A stretch of 64,000 bases of DNA from contig CABIZV010000001.1 in assembly GCA_902363335.1 (NCBI GenBank), positions 1,054,001 to 1,118,000 of the forward strand. The letters are read 5' to 3'. The DNA comes from Enterobacteriaceae bacterium (GTDB taxonomy: Bacteria; Pseudomonadota; Gammaproteobacteria; Enterobacterales; Enterobacteriaceae). Below are positions 16,455 through 25,793 of the stretch, in pieces; position 1 is the stretch's first letter; each line of letters begins with the position of its first letter. Below the pieces are notes generated by a model. The model was not told the origin of the DNA. It did no database searches and worked only from the letters and a program-made list of their open reading frames with translations. A program made the position numbers and the translations under genes.

Positions 16455-19400
16455 ATGAAAAGAATGTTAATCAACGCAACTCAGCAGGAAGAGTTGCGTG
16501 TCGCCCTCGTTGATGGGCAGCGTCTGTACGATCTGGATATTGAAAGCCCAGGACACGAACAGAAAAAAGCGAACATCTACAAAGGCAAAATTACCCGTAT
16601 TGAACCAAGTCTCGAAGCCGCATTTGTTGATTACGGCGCCGAACGTCATGGTTTCCTCCCCCTAAAAGAAATTGCTCGCGAATACTTCCCTGCCCATTAC
16701 AACTCGCATGGCCGTCCAAATATCAAAGACGTGCTGCGTGAAGGTCAGGAAGTTATCGTACAGATTGATAAAGAAGAGCGCGGCAACAAAGGCGCGGCGC
16801 TGACAACCTTTATCAGCCTGGCAGGCAGCTATCTGGTATTGATGCCAAACAACCCACGTGCCGGCGGTATCTCTCGTCGCATCGAAGGTGACGATCGTAC
16901 TGAACTCAAAGAAGCGCTGGCCAGTCTCGAACTGCCAGACGGCATGGGCTTAATCGTCCGTACCGCAGGCGTCGGCAAATCAGCCGAAGCGTTGCAGTGG
17001 GATCTGAGCTTCCGCATGAAGCACTGGGAAGCCATCCAGAAAGCCGCTGAAAGCCGCCCTGCTCCGTTCCTGATTCACCAGGAGAGCAACGTTATCGTTC
17101 GTGCTTTCCGTGACTATCTGCGCCAGGACATTGGTGAAATCCTGATTGATAACCCGAAAGTGATGGAAATGGCGCGTCAGCACATTGCCGCACTGGGTCG
17201 CCCGGATTTCAGCAGCAAAATTAAACTGTACACCGGTGAAATTCCGCTGTTCAGCCATTACCAGATTGAATCGCAGATTGAATCCGCTTTCCAGCGTGAA
17301 GTCCGTCTGCCGTCCGGTGGTTCTATCGTTATCGATAGCACCGAAGCGCTGACCGCCATTGATATCAACTCCGCTCGAGCCACTCGCGGCGGCGATATCG
17401 AAGAGACCGCGTTTAACACCAACCTTGAAGCGGCCGATGAAATCGCTCGCCAGCTGCGTCTTCGTGACCTCGGCGGCCTGATTGTTATCGACTTCATCGA
17501 CATGACGCCAGTCCGTCACCAGCGCGCGGTTGAAAACCGTCTGCGTGAAGCGGTACGTCAGGACCGTGCGCGTATCCAGATTAGCCATATCTCTCGCTTT
17601 GGCCTGCTGGAAATGTCTCGTCAGCGTCTTAGTCCTTCACTGGGTGAATCCAGCCATCACGTCTGCCCACGTTGCTCCGGCACCGGCACCGTGCGTGACA
17701 ACGAATCACTGTCGCTGTCTATTCTGCGTCTGATTGAAGAAGAAGCGCTCAAAGAGAACACTAAAGAAGTTCATGCGATTGTGCCTGTGCCAATTGCCTC
17801 TTACCTGCTGAACGAAAAACGTGCCGCGGTAACTGCTATCGAAGCTCGCCAGACCGACGTGCGCTGCATCATCGTGCCAAACGATCAGATGGAAACGCCA
17901 CACTACTCCGTCCTGCGCGTGCGTAAAGGTGAAGAAACCACTACGCTGAGCTATCTGCTGCCGAAGCTGCATGAAGAAGAGATGGCGCTGCCGGTAGACG
18001 ATGAAGTCGCCGAGCGTAAGATTCCTGAGCAGCCAGCGCTGGCTACCTTCGTGATGCCTGAAGTACCGCCAACGGCTACCGCCGAAAGCGCAACCGCAGC
18101 CGCACCGAAAGTGAAAGCCGCTGCCGCCGCACCGTCGGAACCGGGCCTTATCTCTCGTTTCTTCGCCGCTCTGAAAAACCTGTTTGCCGGAACCCCGGAA
18201 AAGCCGGTTGCAGCCGAGCCTGAGAAGCAGCCTGAAGCTAAACCAGACCGTCAGCAAGATCGTCGCAAACCGCGTCAGAACAACCGTCGCGACCGCAACG
18301 ATCGCAGCGACCGTCGTAACGACCGCAATGACCGTGGCGATCGTAATGACCGCAACGAGCGTAACGAGAATACTGAAGGCCGCGAAGGTCGCGAGGACAA
18401 CCGCCGCAACCGCCGTGAGAAACCGCAGCAGTCTTCTGAGGTGCGTGAAAACCGCCAGCAGAACGCTGCCGTTGTTGATGACAGCGAAAAAGCGAAGTCG
18501 CGTGACGATCAGCAGCAGTCACGTCGCGAACGTAACCGTCGCCGCAGTGATGATAAGCGCCAGACGCCACAGGAAGCGAAACCACAGAGCCGCGAAGAAG
18601 TTGTCGTCGCTCAGGAAGCCGCGCCTGAAGATCGCGTACAGAATATGCCGCGCCGTAAGCCGCGTCAGCTGTCGCAGAAAGTGCGTATCGAAACCGCAGA
18701 GCAGACCGCAGCTCGCGAATTCGCGCCTGAAGAACCGCAGACCGAAGCACCGCGTACCACTACACTGGCAAAAGTTGACCTGCCAGCCGTCGTTGAGGCT
18801 CCAGTTCAGGCCGAGCACGATGAAAACGGTGAAGCACGTGATAACAACGGTATGCCGCGTCGTTCCCGTCGTTCTCCGCGCCACCTGCGCGTTAGCGGCC
18901 AGCGTCGTCGTCGCTATCGTGACGAGCGTTACCCAACCCAGTCACCGATGCCGCTGACGTTCGCCTGCGCATCACCAGAACTGGCTTCAGGTAAAGCGTG
19001 GATCCAATACCCGATTGCCCAGGTACAGGATCAGGCCGTTGTTGATGCACCGGTTGAGCAGGAAGTGATTGAACAGCCTGTGGTTACTGAAGCCGTTGCG
19101 CCAATTGCCGCAGCAGCCGAAGTGCAAGTACAGCCAGAAGTGATTGCACAGCCTGAAGTCCAGGACGCTGCCCCAGTTCAGGAAGAAACGCCTGCACCGG
19201 TAGTGGCTGAAACGACAGAGGATGAACAACCAGCGGCACAAACCGTAGACGTTCAGGTTGCAGAGGTGAAAGCGGAAGCGGCGGTAGTTGAACCGGTTGT
19301 TGAATCAACGCCTGTCGTCGAAGCGCCGGTTGAAGAAGCGCCAGCTGCGGCACCAGCCCCTGCCGTTGAAGCACCGGTTGCAGAAGCGCCAGTTGCAACT

Positions 19401-19730
19401 CCTGCTCCTATCGTTGAAGCGCCGGTTGCAGAAGAAGCTCCGGTCGCTGCACCAGCGCCTGTGGTGGAAGCTCCGGTAGAAGAAACGCCGGTGGTTGCGC
19501 CAACGCCTGTTGTTGAAGCACCTGCGCCAGTCACGGTTGCTAAAGTTGCGGTCAAGCATGCTACGGCACCAATGACTCGCGCGCCTGCGCCAGACTACGT
19601 GCCAGACGCACCACGCCAGAGCGATTGGGTTCGCCCATCCTTCGATTTCGAAGGTAAAGGCTCTGCGGGCGGTCATAGCGCAACGCATACCGCCACGGCG
19701 GGTCCTACGCGTCCGCAGTCGGCTGAATAA
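16455..19730 (+). CDS. rne: Ribonuclease E (Rne)
   Basis: Essential endoribonuclease and scaffold of the RNA degradosome, attached to the inner membrane. The N-terminal catalytic half has an S1 domain, an RNase-H-like fold, a DNase-I-like domain with the metal aspartates in LTAIDINSAR and VIDFIDM, and the zinc-link CPRCSGTG. The C-terminal half is disordered, with the membrane-binding amphipathic helix GLISRFFAALKNLFAG near residue 563, an Arg/Asn/Asp-rich RNA-binding segment, and a terminal PNPase-binding motif (SDWVRPSFDFEGKG). It has 1091 residues against 1061 in E. coli; the excess lies largely in Val/Ala/Pro/Glu repeats of the VEAPV type at about residues 945-1035. Followed by a strong terminator. 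Confidence 0.98.
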   Translation: MKRMLINATQQEELRVALVDGQRLYDLDIESPGHEQKKANIYKGKITRIEPSLEAAFVDYGAERHGFLPLKEIAREYFPAHYNSHGRPNIKDVLREGQEVIVQIDKEERGNKGAALTTFISLAGSYLVLMPNNPRAGGISRRIEGDDRTELKEALASLELPDGMGLIVRTAGVGKSAEALQWDLSFRMKHWEAIQKAAESRPAPFLIHQESNVIVRAFRDYLRQDIGEILIDNPKVMEMARQHIAALGRPDFSSKIKLYTGEIPLFSHYQIESQIESAFQREVRLPSGGSIVIDSTEALTAIDINSARATRGGDIEETAFNTNLEAADEIARQLRLRDLGGLIVIDFIDMTPVRHQRAVENRLREAVRQDRARIQISHISRFGLLEMSRQRLSPSLGESSHHVCPRCSGTGTVRDNESLSLSILRLIEEEALKENTKEVHAIVPVPIASYLLNEKRAAVTAIEARQTDVRCIIVPNDQMETPHYSVLRVRKGEETTTLSYLLPKLHEEEMALPVDDEVAERKIPEQPALATFVMPEVPPTATAESATAAAPKVKAAAAAPSEPGLISRFFAALKNLFAGTPEKPVAAEPEKQPEAKPDRQQDRRKPRQNNRRDRNDRSDRRNDRNDRGDRNDRNERNENTEGREGREDNRRNRREKPQQSSEVRENRQQNAAVVDDSEKAKSRDDQQQSRRERNRRRSDDKRQTPQEAKPQSREEVVVAQEAAPEDRVQNMPRRKPRQLSQKVRIETAEQTAAREFAPEEPQTEAPRTTTLAKVDLPAVVEAPVQAEHDENGEARDNNGMPRRSRRSPRHLRVSGQRRRRYRDERYPTQSPMPLTFACASPELASGKAWIQYPIAQVQDQAVVDAPVEQEVIEQPVVTEAVAPIAAAAEVQVQPEVIAQPEVQDAAPVQEETPAPVVAETTEDEQPAAQTVDVQVAEVKAEAAVVEPVVESTPVVEAPVEEAPAAAPAPAVEAPVAEAPVATPAPIVEAPVAEEAPVAAPAPVVEAPVEETPVVAPTPVVEAPAPVTVAKVAVKHATAPMTRAPAPDYVPDAPRQSDWVRPSFDFEGKGSAGGHSATHTATAGPTRPQSAE

Positions 19731-19746
19731 TCCGACACCGCAATAT

Positions 19747-19777
19747 AAAAAATCGGCCCTGGTGGCCGATTTTTTTT
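19747..19777 (+). terminator. Intrinsic terminator of rne
   Basis: Stem AATCGGCC/GGCCGATT with flanking A and T runs, about 17 nt past the rne stop codon. The symmetry could also stop minus-strand transcription. Confidence 0.88.
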
Positions 19778-19802
19778 GCCCTGCAAACCGCAATTTCGTC
19801 CC

Positions 19803-20744
19803 CTATCCTTGCGTCTTGTTCGGCAGCCGCATTCCGGCGATTTGCGGCATCACCTCACGCATCAGGTCGAGGAATTTACGTAATCGCGTCGGATAGTAAC
19901 GCGCCCACGGATAGACTAAATGCACCGGTAAGGGTGTCGCCTGCCAGGCGGGTAACAATTCCACCAGCGCGCCGGTTGCCAGCTCCTCCTCCACCGTCCA
20001 GCTTGAGACAACGGCAGCCCCCACTCCTGCCAGCGCGGCATTTTTCGCCACATAAAGACTATCGGTGCTTAAGCGCGCGGCAATAACCACATTCGCCGTT
20101 TGATGAGAATCCTGATGATGCAACACCACTTCATGCTGATAGAAGGTGCTGATGGCTATCCACGGCAGTATCGAAAGCTGTTCCGGTTGCGTCACGGCGG
20201 GATAGCGGCTCAATAACTCAGGGGTTGCCACGATGCAGCGCGGGACTTCCGCTAACAGCACCGATACGGTGGCGGGATCCACCTCTGCCCCAACGCGAAT
20301 CGCGCAATCAACGTTATCGCTAATAAAGTCCACCGCCCGGTCATGCAGCATCCATTCGACACAAAGCTGTGGGTAACGTGCCAGAAAACCGACCAGCGGC
20401 ATCAAAAGCTGCTGCTGACCAAAGGCGTGCGGTGCCCGCACCCGAAGCGTGCCGACCGGTTGCTCATCGGTAACGTGTAACGCATCCTCCAGCGCAAGCC
20501 AGGAATCGACCACCTCTCGCGCATGCTGATAGCAGCGTTCGCCGTCGTCGGTCAGCTTCATGGCGTGGGTCGAACGCAGCAGCAGCTTCGCTCCCAGCAT
20601 CTCTTCCAGCGACTGTAATCGTCGGCTGATTGTCGCCTGAGTGGTCTCCATCTGCCGGGCGGCGGCTGACAATGAGCCAGATTCCACAATTCGGATGAAC
20701 GTGCGCATTAACTCTACGCGATCTATACGCTCATTTCTTTTCAT
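19803..20744 (-). CDS. LysR-family transcriptional regulator
   Basis: LysR-type regulator of 313 residues. The N-terminal winged helix-turn-helix (about 8-65) contains SLSAAARQMETTQATISRRLQSLEE; the rest is a periplasmic-binding-protein-like effector domain. The ATG at MKRNERID is chosen because it lies just beyond a palindromic operator; the frame stays open upstream but would run through that operator. It is divergent from an MFS exporter gene, the classic arrangement in which the regulator controls its neighbour. Neither gene is present between rne and flgL in E. coli K-12. The effector is unknown. Confidence 0.88.
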   Translation of the reverse strand: MKRNERIDRVELMRTFIRIVESGSLSAAARQMETTQATISRRLQSLEEMLGAKLLLRSTHAMKLTDDGERCYQHAREVVDSWLALEDALHVTDEQPVGTLRVRAPHAFGQQQLLMPLVGFLARYPQLCVEWMLHDRAVDFISDNVDCAIRVGAEVDPATVSVLLAEVPRCIVATPELLSRYPAVTQPEQLSILPWIAISTFYQHEVVLHHQDSHQTANVVIAARLSTDSLYVAKNAALAGVGAAVVSSWTVEEELATGALVELLPAWQATPLPVHLVYPWARYYPTRLRKFLDLMREVMPQIAGMRLPNKTQG

Positions 20745-20756
20745 TATCTTGATGCC

Positions 20757-20773
20757 TATACGCCAAACGTATA
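20757..20773. promoter_or_regulatory. Probable LysR operator (T-N11-A palindrome)
   Basis: A perfect inverted repeat TATACG-CCAAA-CGTATA containing the LysR T-N11-A motif, placed 13 bp upstream of the regulator start and 81 bp upstream of the MFS start. The position suits autorepression and control of the divergent exporter. Binding is inferred. Confidence 0.65.
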
Positions 20774-20853
20774 ACTGTTTTACCACTGCAACGGCTACCG
20801 CACCAGTCACAACAGGCGGAAAATGCGCTCCATACACCGTTGAGGACTTAATA

Positions 20854-22068
20854 ATGAACACTCAAAACACGCAAACCCGAACCGCCAGTATGATGATTTT
20901 TATCCTGGCCCTTGGCGCAGGTTTCAGCGTCGCCGCCATTTACTACGCCCAACCTCTGCTGCCGCTGATGGGCAGCAATTTGCACCTGAGCGTTGAGGGC
21001 ATGGGGCTTATTCCCACGCTCACGCAAGCAGGCTATGCGCTGGGCATTTTGTTCCTGTTGCCGCTCGGCGACCGCTACGACCGCCGGACCTTAATCCTCA
21101 TAAAAAGCCTGGCGCTTGCCGTTCTGCTGCTGGTCTACAGCCTAACGCAACAGTTCCACTCGCTGCTGGCGGTGAGTCTGCTGATAGGGATGGCCGCCAC
21201 CATGGCGCAGGATATTGTCCCCGCGGCCGCGATTCTGGCTCCTGCTGGCAAACAAGGGAAAATGGTGGGAACGGTAATGACCGGTCTGCTGTTGGGGATC
21301 CTACTGTCACGGACGGTCAGCGGCGTGGTCGGTGAACTGTTTGGCTGGCGCGTCATGTATCAGGCGGCGGCGGTGAGCATTGCCTTGATAGGTGTGCTGA
21401 TGTGGCGCGTGCTGCCTCACTTTGTGGCTCACTCCGAGTTACGCTATCCCGCGTTAATGATGTCGATGGCGCATCTGTGGCGCCGCTACCCGACGCTGCG
21501 TCGTGCCGCGGTGGCGCAGGGATTTTTGTCCATCGCCTTTAGCGCATTCTGGTCTACGCTTGCGGTCATGCTCGCCGAGCACTATCACATGGGCAGCGCC
21601 GTGGCCGGTGGATTTGGTATTGCCGGTGCCGCCGGTGCGCTGGCGGCACCGCTGGCAGGCGGTCTGGCGGATAAAGTGGGGGCAGAGAAAGTCACGCAGT
21701 TAGGTGCGGCGTTGGTGAGCGTCTCGTTCGCCCTGATGTTCCTGCTTCCCTTCCTGCCTACGATGGCACAGCTGGTATTGATTGCCATAGCGGCTATCGG
21801 CTTCGACCTGGGTCTCCAGTCAAGTCTGGTCGCTCACCAGAATCTGGTCTATAGCCTCGAACCGCAGGCCCGAGGCCGTCTGAATGCGCTGCTGTTTACC
21901 GGGGTCTTCATCGGCATGTCGTTAGGGTCGGTACTGGGTACACAAGTTTATGCATTCGCGGGCTGGGAAGGTGTGGTGGCGCTGGCAACGGTAGCGGGTC
22001 TCGTTGCGCTGGCAATTCGGGTTAGCGAAACTTACCGTTTACGCAGCGCTGCGGTCAGCACCCAGTAA
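20854..22068 (+). CDS. MFS transporter, DHA1-type exporter
   Basis: Major facilitator superfamily protein of 404 residues with about 12 transmembrane segments. The loop 2-3 motif is GDRYDRRTLI, and the repeated motif in the second half is GGLADKVGAEKV. The start is at ATG 20854 with GAGGACTT upstream; the open frame extends further but overlaps the regulator's start. It resembles DHA1 drug or sugar efflux proteins. The divergent LysR gene suggests inducible export of a small molecule. The substrate cannot be assigned. Confidence 0.88.
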   Translation: MNTQNTQTRTASMMIFILALGAGFSVAAIYYAQPLLPLMGSNLHLSVEGMGLIPTLTQAGYALGILFLLPLGDRYDRRTLILIKSLALAVLLLVYSLTQQFHSLLAVSLLIGMAATMAQDIVPAAAILAPAGKQGKMVGTVMTGLLLGILLSRTVSGVVGELFGWRVMYQAAAVSIALIGVLMWRVLPHFVAHSELRYPALMMSMAHLWRRYPTLRRAAVAQGFLSIAFSAFWSTLAVMLAEHYHMGSAVAGGFGIAGAAGALAAPLAGGLADKVGAEKVTQLGAALVSVSFALMFLLPFLPTMAQLVLIAIAAIGFDLGLQSSLVAHQNLVYSLEPQARGRLNALLFTGVFIGMSLGSVLGTQVYAFAGWEGVVALATVAGLVALAIRVSETYRLRSAAVSTQ

Positions 22069-22073
22069 AGCCT

Positions 22074-22105
22074 AAAAAAAGCCCGCGACGGGGTGGTGCG
22101 CGGGC
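22074..22105 (-). terminator. Intrinsic terminator of flgKL
   Basis: On the minus strand the stem GCCCGCG/CGCGGGC with an 11-nt loop is followed by seven Ts, about 45 nt beyond the flgL stop. It also lies at the end of the convergent MFS gene. Confidence 0.8.
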
Positions 22106-22149
22106 GATAAAAACACCTACATCGGTCAGATATTTTCTGACCTTCTTTA

Positions 22150-23088
22150 TTATTTATTCAGTTGAAACAGCGACATGCCCTGCATATCGGTAAACGCTTT
22201 ATACGCCGCCTGCAGGGCGGTTTGCTGCATGGTGTAGTTGGAAATGGTCTCGTTCCAGTCGACATCCACCAGGTTGCTCATCTGCTGGGTCTGCGCCAGT
22301 TTACGGTCGTCGCCCAGCGCATCGAGATTTTCCAGCTCTTTGAGCTGGGTGCCCAGTTCAGCGCGAACGGTCAGCACGTTGTTCAGCGAGTTGCTCAGGC
22401 TGCGGTTAGTCCGGTCGATAGCGGCACTCATCTTATCTTTTGTCGCATCGTCCGCATCCGCTACCGGTGTGTTCAGCGCGGCGATGGCGGAGTCAAGCGC
22501 GGTGAAAATATTATCGTCCGCATCCGGTTTGGCATTGCTGGTCGCGTGATCGAAAATCAAATTGCCCGTATGACCAATCACCATGGAACGCGAAGAGTCC
22601 ACCTGCTGTTCCACGTTGATATCGCCGCCTACGTATTTGCCGCTGTCATCAAACGGCGGCGTATCCGTTTTGTAACCGGCAAAAATATAGCGCCCGTTGC
22701 CATCGGTGCTGTTGGCCAGGTTCAGGATCTGGTCGCGGATCCCTTGCAGGTCGGTCGCCAATGACGCGCGGTCATCATCGCTGAGCGTACCGTTGCCGGC
22801 ATAAACAATCTTCTCCTGTGCCGCCTGAATGGCAGTGGTAACCTGTTTTAGCGTGCTTTCTTCCGTTGAAACGCGCTGGGTGGCAAAGGTACGCGCGGTG
22901 GCGTACTGCGCATTTTGCGCCTGCGCCTGCGACAGCACCACGGCCTGCGAGGCCGCCACCGGGTCGTCCGATGCACGGTTCACCCGTTTACCGGTCGACA
23001 TCTGCTCACCATACTTTAACCATTCAGACTGAGAGTTAGTGATACCCCCCATATTCTGCTGGTACATCATTAAGGTACTGACTCGCAT
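22150..23088 (-). CDS. flgL: Flagellar hook-filament junction protein FlgL (HAP3)
   Basis: Second of two junction proteins linking the hook to the flagellin filament; exported by the flagellar type III apparatus. It has 312 residues (E. coli 317). The flagellin-like N terminus MRVSTLMMYQQN and the C-terminal heptad region (MQQTALQAAYKAFTDMQGMSLFQLNK) form the coiled-coil core. It follows flgK by 14 nt in a late operon driven by sigma-28. Confidence 0.97.
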   Translation of the reverse strand: MRVSTLMMYQQNMGGITNSQSEWLKYGEQMSTGKRVNRASDDPVAASQAVVLSQAQAQNAQYATARTFATQRVSTEESTLKQVTTAIQAAQEKIVYAGNGTLSDDDRASLATDLQGIRDQILNLANSTDGNGRYIFAGYKTDTPPFDDSGKYVGGDINVEQQVDSSRSMVIGHTGNLIFDHATSNAKPDADDNIFTALDSAIAALNTPVADADDATKDKMSAAIDRTNRSLSNSLNNVLTVRAELGTQLKELENLDALGDDRKLAQTQQMSNLVDVDWNETISNYTMQQTALQAAYKAFTDMQGMSLFQLNK

Positions 23089-23102
23089 CGTATGCCCTCT
23101 CC

Positions 23103-24782
23103 TTAGCGGATATTAATTAATGCGTCGAAGAGGGTGCTTGCGGTTTGCAGCACCTGCGCATTGGCCAGATAGTACTGTTGGAAGAGCTGCAGGTTGCCGT
23201 ACTCTTCATCAAGATTGACGCCGGAGATAGACTGCTGTTGTTTGTTCAGCTGCGTCACCACGTTCGCCTGGGTTGTGCTGCTGCTTTTAAGCGTTGCCGT
23301 TTGGGTACCAATGTTACTTACCAGCGCGGCGTAGGCATCGTTAAAGCTTTTTGAGCCGCCAACCACTTTACTGGTTTGCAAATCGAGCAGCGCCTGACCG
23401 TTACGGTTATCGCTTTCACCGACGCTGGCACCGGTGGTATCGGCAAGCCCCATCGCGATTTGCGATTCACTGCTGATAGCCACTTTCATATTGACGATAG
23501 TGTCGCTCACCGGTTTGACAATAAAGCTATCGCCACTCTGCGCCGGATCGGTACCGCCGGTTTTAACCTGCGCGGTAACCGTTAGCCCATCAAACTTCAG
23601 CACGCCATTGGCAAGATCGCTACCGGAATCCAGTTTGACGCTAGTATTGTCAGACAGGCGCGTCACTTCCCAACCGCTGTCGGTTTTGATGACTTTGTAG
23701 TCTGTGGCCTGGACGGCAGAAGACTTATCGATTGTGACTTTTAGATCAGCATCGCCGGTGTTTTTGCTATTCGATAACGCTGACGGCTCGCCTAAGCTAA
23801 AGAAATCAACGCCATTTTTACCGTCGGCATCAATCCCCTGTTTATGCACGGTATTGAAAGCATCACCGAACGCCAGCGCCATCTGATTCAGGCTATTGCG
23901 CGTTTGATCCAGATCCTGAGAGCGGAAGGTCAGCAGGCCGCCCAGTGAACCACCGGTCAGCAATTTTTCCGGGATCTCGACGTTGCCCGCGACATTATCG
24001 ACATAGGCAACGGTAGTACGGTTAGGATCCGAGCTGCTTGGCACCGCTGCCAGCTGGCTGGCTTTACTGCCTGCGACGAGGGTATAACCATTCGCCATCG
24101 TAATGTTATAGGTGCTGCCGTCCTGGACGTTGACTTCAACGCCCACCAGCTTATTCAGCTCGCTGACTAACTGGTCGCGCTGGTCGAGCAGATCGTTTGG
24201 CGATGCTCCTGCCCCCACGCCGGTAAGACGAGAGATTTTGTCATTCAGGCTAGCAATTTGTGAGGAGTAGTTGTTGACCAAATCCACCGTGGAACTGATA
24301 GACAGGTTCACCTGCTTATCCTGATCGCGCAGATACTGGTCGACGACTTTAAACTGGTTTACCACGCCGTCCGCTTTTCCTAAAACGGTCTGGCGCGCCG
24401 CCGGGTCTTCGGCATTACTGACCAGCGTTTGCAGGCTGCTGAAGAAGTCCTGTAAGGTCGTCGACAGGTTATTGGTTGAGCTGGAGATCATGCTGTCGAT
24501 TTTCGACACCTGCTCATAGCGGGTGGTTAAGCCACTGCTCTGATTTTGTGCCGCACGAAGCTGGTTGGTAATAAATGCGTTGTACTCACGCTGCACGCCA
24601 GTCACGTTAACGCCATTACCCACCCAACCGCCCGCGCCCATGGTGCTGTTGGCTGCTGCCAACACCGTCGTCTGGCGGGTGTATCCGGCGACGTTGTAGC
24701 TCGAAATGTTATTACTGGTGGTATTCAACGCTGACTGCGCGGCGCTGAGCCCGCTCATCGCGCTGTTAATTAAACTGGACAT
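23103..24782 (-). CDS. flgK: Flagellar hook-associated protein FlgK (HAP1)
   Basis: First hook-filament junction protein. It has 559 residues, about 12 more than E. coli, with length variation expected in the surface-exposed D2/D3 domains. The N terminus (MSSLINSAMSGLSAAQSALNT) and C terminus (GVNLDEEYGNLQLFQQYYLANAQVL) are the conserved rod-like core. A sigma-28 promoter lies immediately upstream. Confidence 0.97.
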   Translation of the reverse strand: MSSLINSAMSGLSAAQSALNTTSNNISSYNVAGYTRQTTVLAAANSTMGAGGWVGNGVNVTGVQREYNAFITNQLRAAQNQSSGLTTRYEQVSKIDSMISSSTNNLSTTLQDFFSSLQTLVSNAEDPAARQTVLGKADGVVNQFKVVDQYLRDQDKQVNLSISSTVDLVNNYSSQIASLNDKISRLTGVGAGASPNDLLDQRDQLVSELNKLVGVEVNVQDGSTYNITMANGYTLVAGSKASQLAAVPSSSDPNRTTVAYVDNVAGNVEIPEKLLTGGSLGGLLTFRSQDLDQTRNSLNQMALAFGDAFNTVHKQGIDADGKNGVDFFSLGEPSALSNSKNTGDADLKVTIDKSSAVQATDYKVIKTDSGWEVTRLSDNTSVKLDSGSDLANGVLKFDGLTVTAQVKTGGTDPAQSGDSFIVKPVSDTIVNMKVAISSESQIAMGLADTTGASVGESDNRNGQALLDLQTSKVVGGSKSFNDAYAALVSNIGTQTATLKSSSTTQANVVTQLNKQQQSISGVNLDEEYGNLQLFQQYYLANAQVLQTASTLFDALINIR

Positions 24783-24812
24783 GAACGCTCCTTTTTAAGG
24801 CCATGGTATTAC

Positions 24813-24839
24813 TTATCGGATGGCGGACTGCAAACTTGA
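24813..24839 (-). promoter_or_regulatory. Sigma-28 (FliA) promoter of flgKL
   Basis: The minus strand reads TCAAGTTT, 11 nt, then TCCGATAA, matching the class 3 flagellar consensus TAAAGTTT-N11-GCCGATAA at nearly every position. It lies between flgJ and flgK, about 30 bp from the flgK start. Confidence 0.85.
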
Positions 24840-24845
24840 GGCTAA

Positions 24846-25793
24846 TCAGAACAGATTTTCGATATCGTTGCGGTAGGTATTGCTGACCTTCTCGCTCATC
24901 GATTTCAGCTGCTGGATCATGCCGGTTAATTTACGTGCGTACTGCGGGTCGGTGGCGTATCCGGCGTTCTGTAACGCCTGCGCCCCCTGCTCCGCCGTTG
25001 CGGCCGAGGTCACCGCCGCATAGCGCGGGTTGCGGGTCAACAGGCCGACGTAATCAGACAAGGCTTCCAGATAAGAGCTGTAAACGCGGAATTTCGCTTT
25101 CACCTTTTTAGCCTCGCCGTTCTCAAACTCGGTGGTGGTTATCTCGGTCACCTTGCCCTTCCAGCTTGCAGAAGCTTTCACACCAAACAGGTTGAAGCTC
25201 GGCTCACCGTTTTGCTGGCGAATTTGCCGCTGGCCCCAGCCGGACTCAAGCGCAGCCTGCGCCAGAATCAGGTGATGGGGAATGCCGCTTTGCTCACTCG
25301 CCAGACGCGCGGGTAACGAGAGCTGGGCGAGGAAGTCTTTCGAGTCGCCGGACAGCGGAACATCGCTGCCATCCGGCGCTTTTGGCAGCGCTTTGCGGAC
25401 CATTTGCGTCAGCGCCGCATTTTGATAACTGGTGACCGTTTGCCTATCAAACTTCATCGGCACCTGACCTGCATTTTCATCAGGCGGCTGCTGCGCTGAC
25501 AGCTGTTTCACCATCTCCTCCGCCAGACCCAGTCCTTTGCCCGCGGTCATCTGCTGGGCAATTTGCTGGTCGTACATGCTGGTATAGAGTCGGGTCTGGT
25601 CGCTGCTGAACATGCCATCTTTCGGCAGCGCTTCGCGCATACTCTTGAGCATCATCTGCACGAACATCCCCTCCACCTGACGCGCCACCGGCCGAAGATT
25701 GGCCTGCGGATCCTGTCCGGCTTTGGTTTTCAGTTCGTTTAGTGACTGCGCATCCCAGGCGGCGCTCGACAGTAATTTGCTGTCAGTCAGCAT
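24846..25793 (-). CDS. flgJ: Flagellar rod assembly protein / muramidase FlgJ
   Basis: Rod-capping protein with a C-terminal peptidoglycan hydrolase domain that lets the rod cross the cell wall. It has 315 residues: rod-cap domain about 1-145, glucosaminidase-like domain about 150-315 with ILAQAALESGWGQRQI carrying the catalytic glutamate. Its ATG overlaps the flgI stop by one base (TGATG), so translation is coupled. Confidence 0.97.
   Translation of the reverse strand: MLTDSKLLSSAAWDAQSLNELKTKAGQDPQANLRPVARQVEGMFVQMMLKSMREALPKDGMFSSDQTRLYTSMYDQQIAQQMTAGKGLGLAEEMVKQLSAQQPPDENAGQVPMKFDRQTVTSYQNAALTQMVRKALPKAPDGSDVPLSGDSKDFLAQLSLPARLASEQSGIPHHLILAQAALESGWGQRQIRQQNGEPSFNLFGVKASASWKGKVTEITTTEFENGEAKKVKAKFRVYSSYLEALSDYVGLLTRNPRYAAVTSAATAEQGAQALQNAGYATDPQYARKLTGMIQQLKSMSEKVSNTYRNDIENLF

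Noticed and set aside
18184..18957. 257-codon plus-strand frame within rne
   Set aside because: Out-of-frame shadow of the Arg/Ala-rich scaffold region of RNase E.
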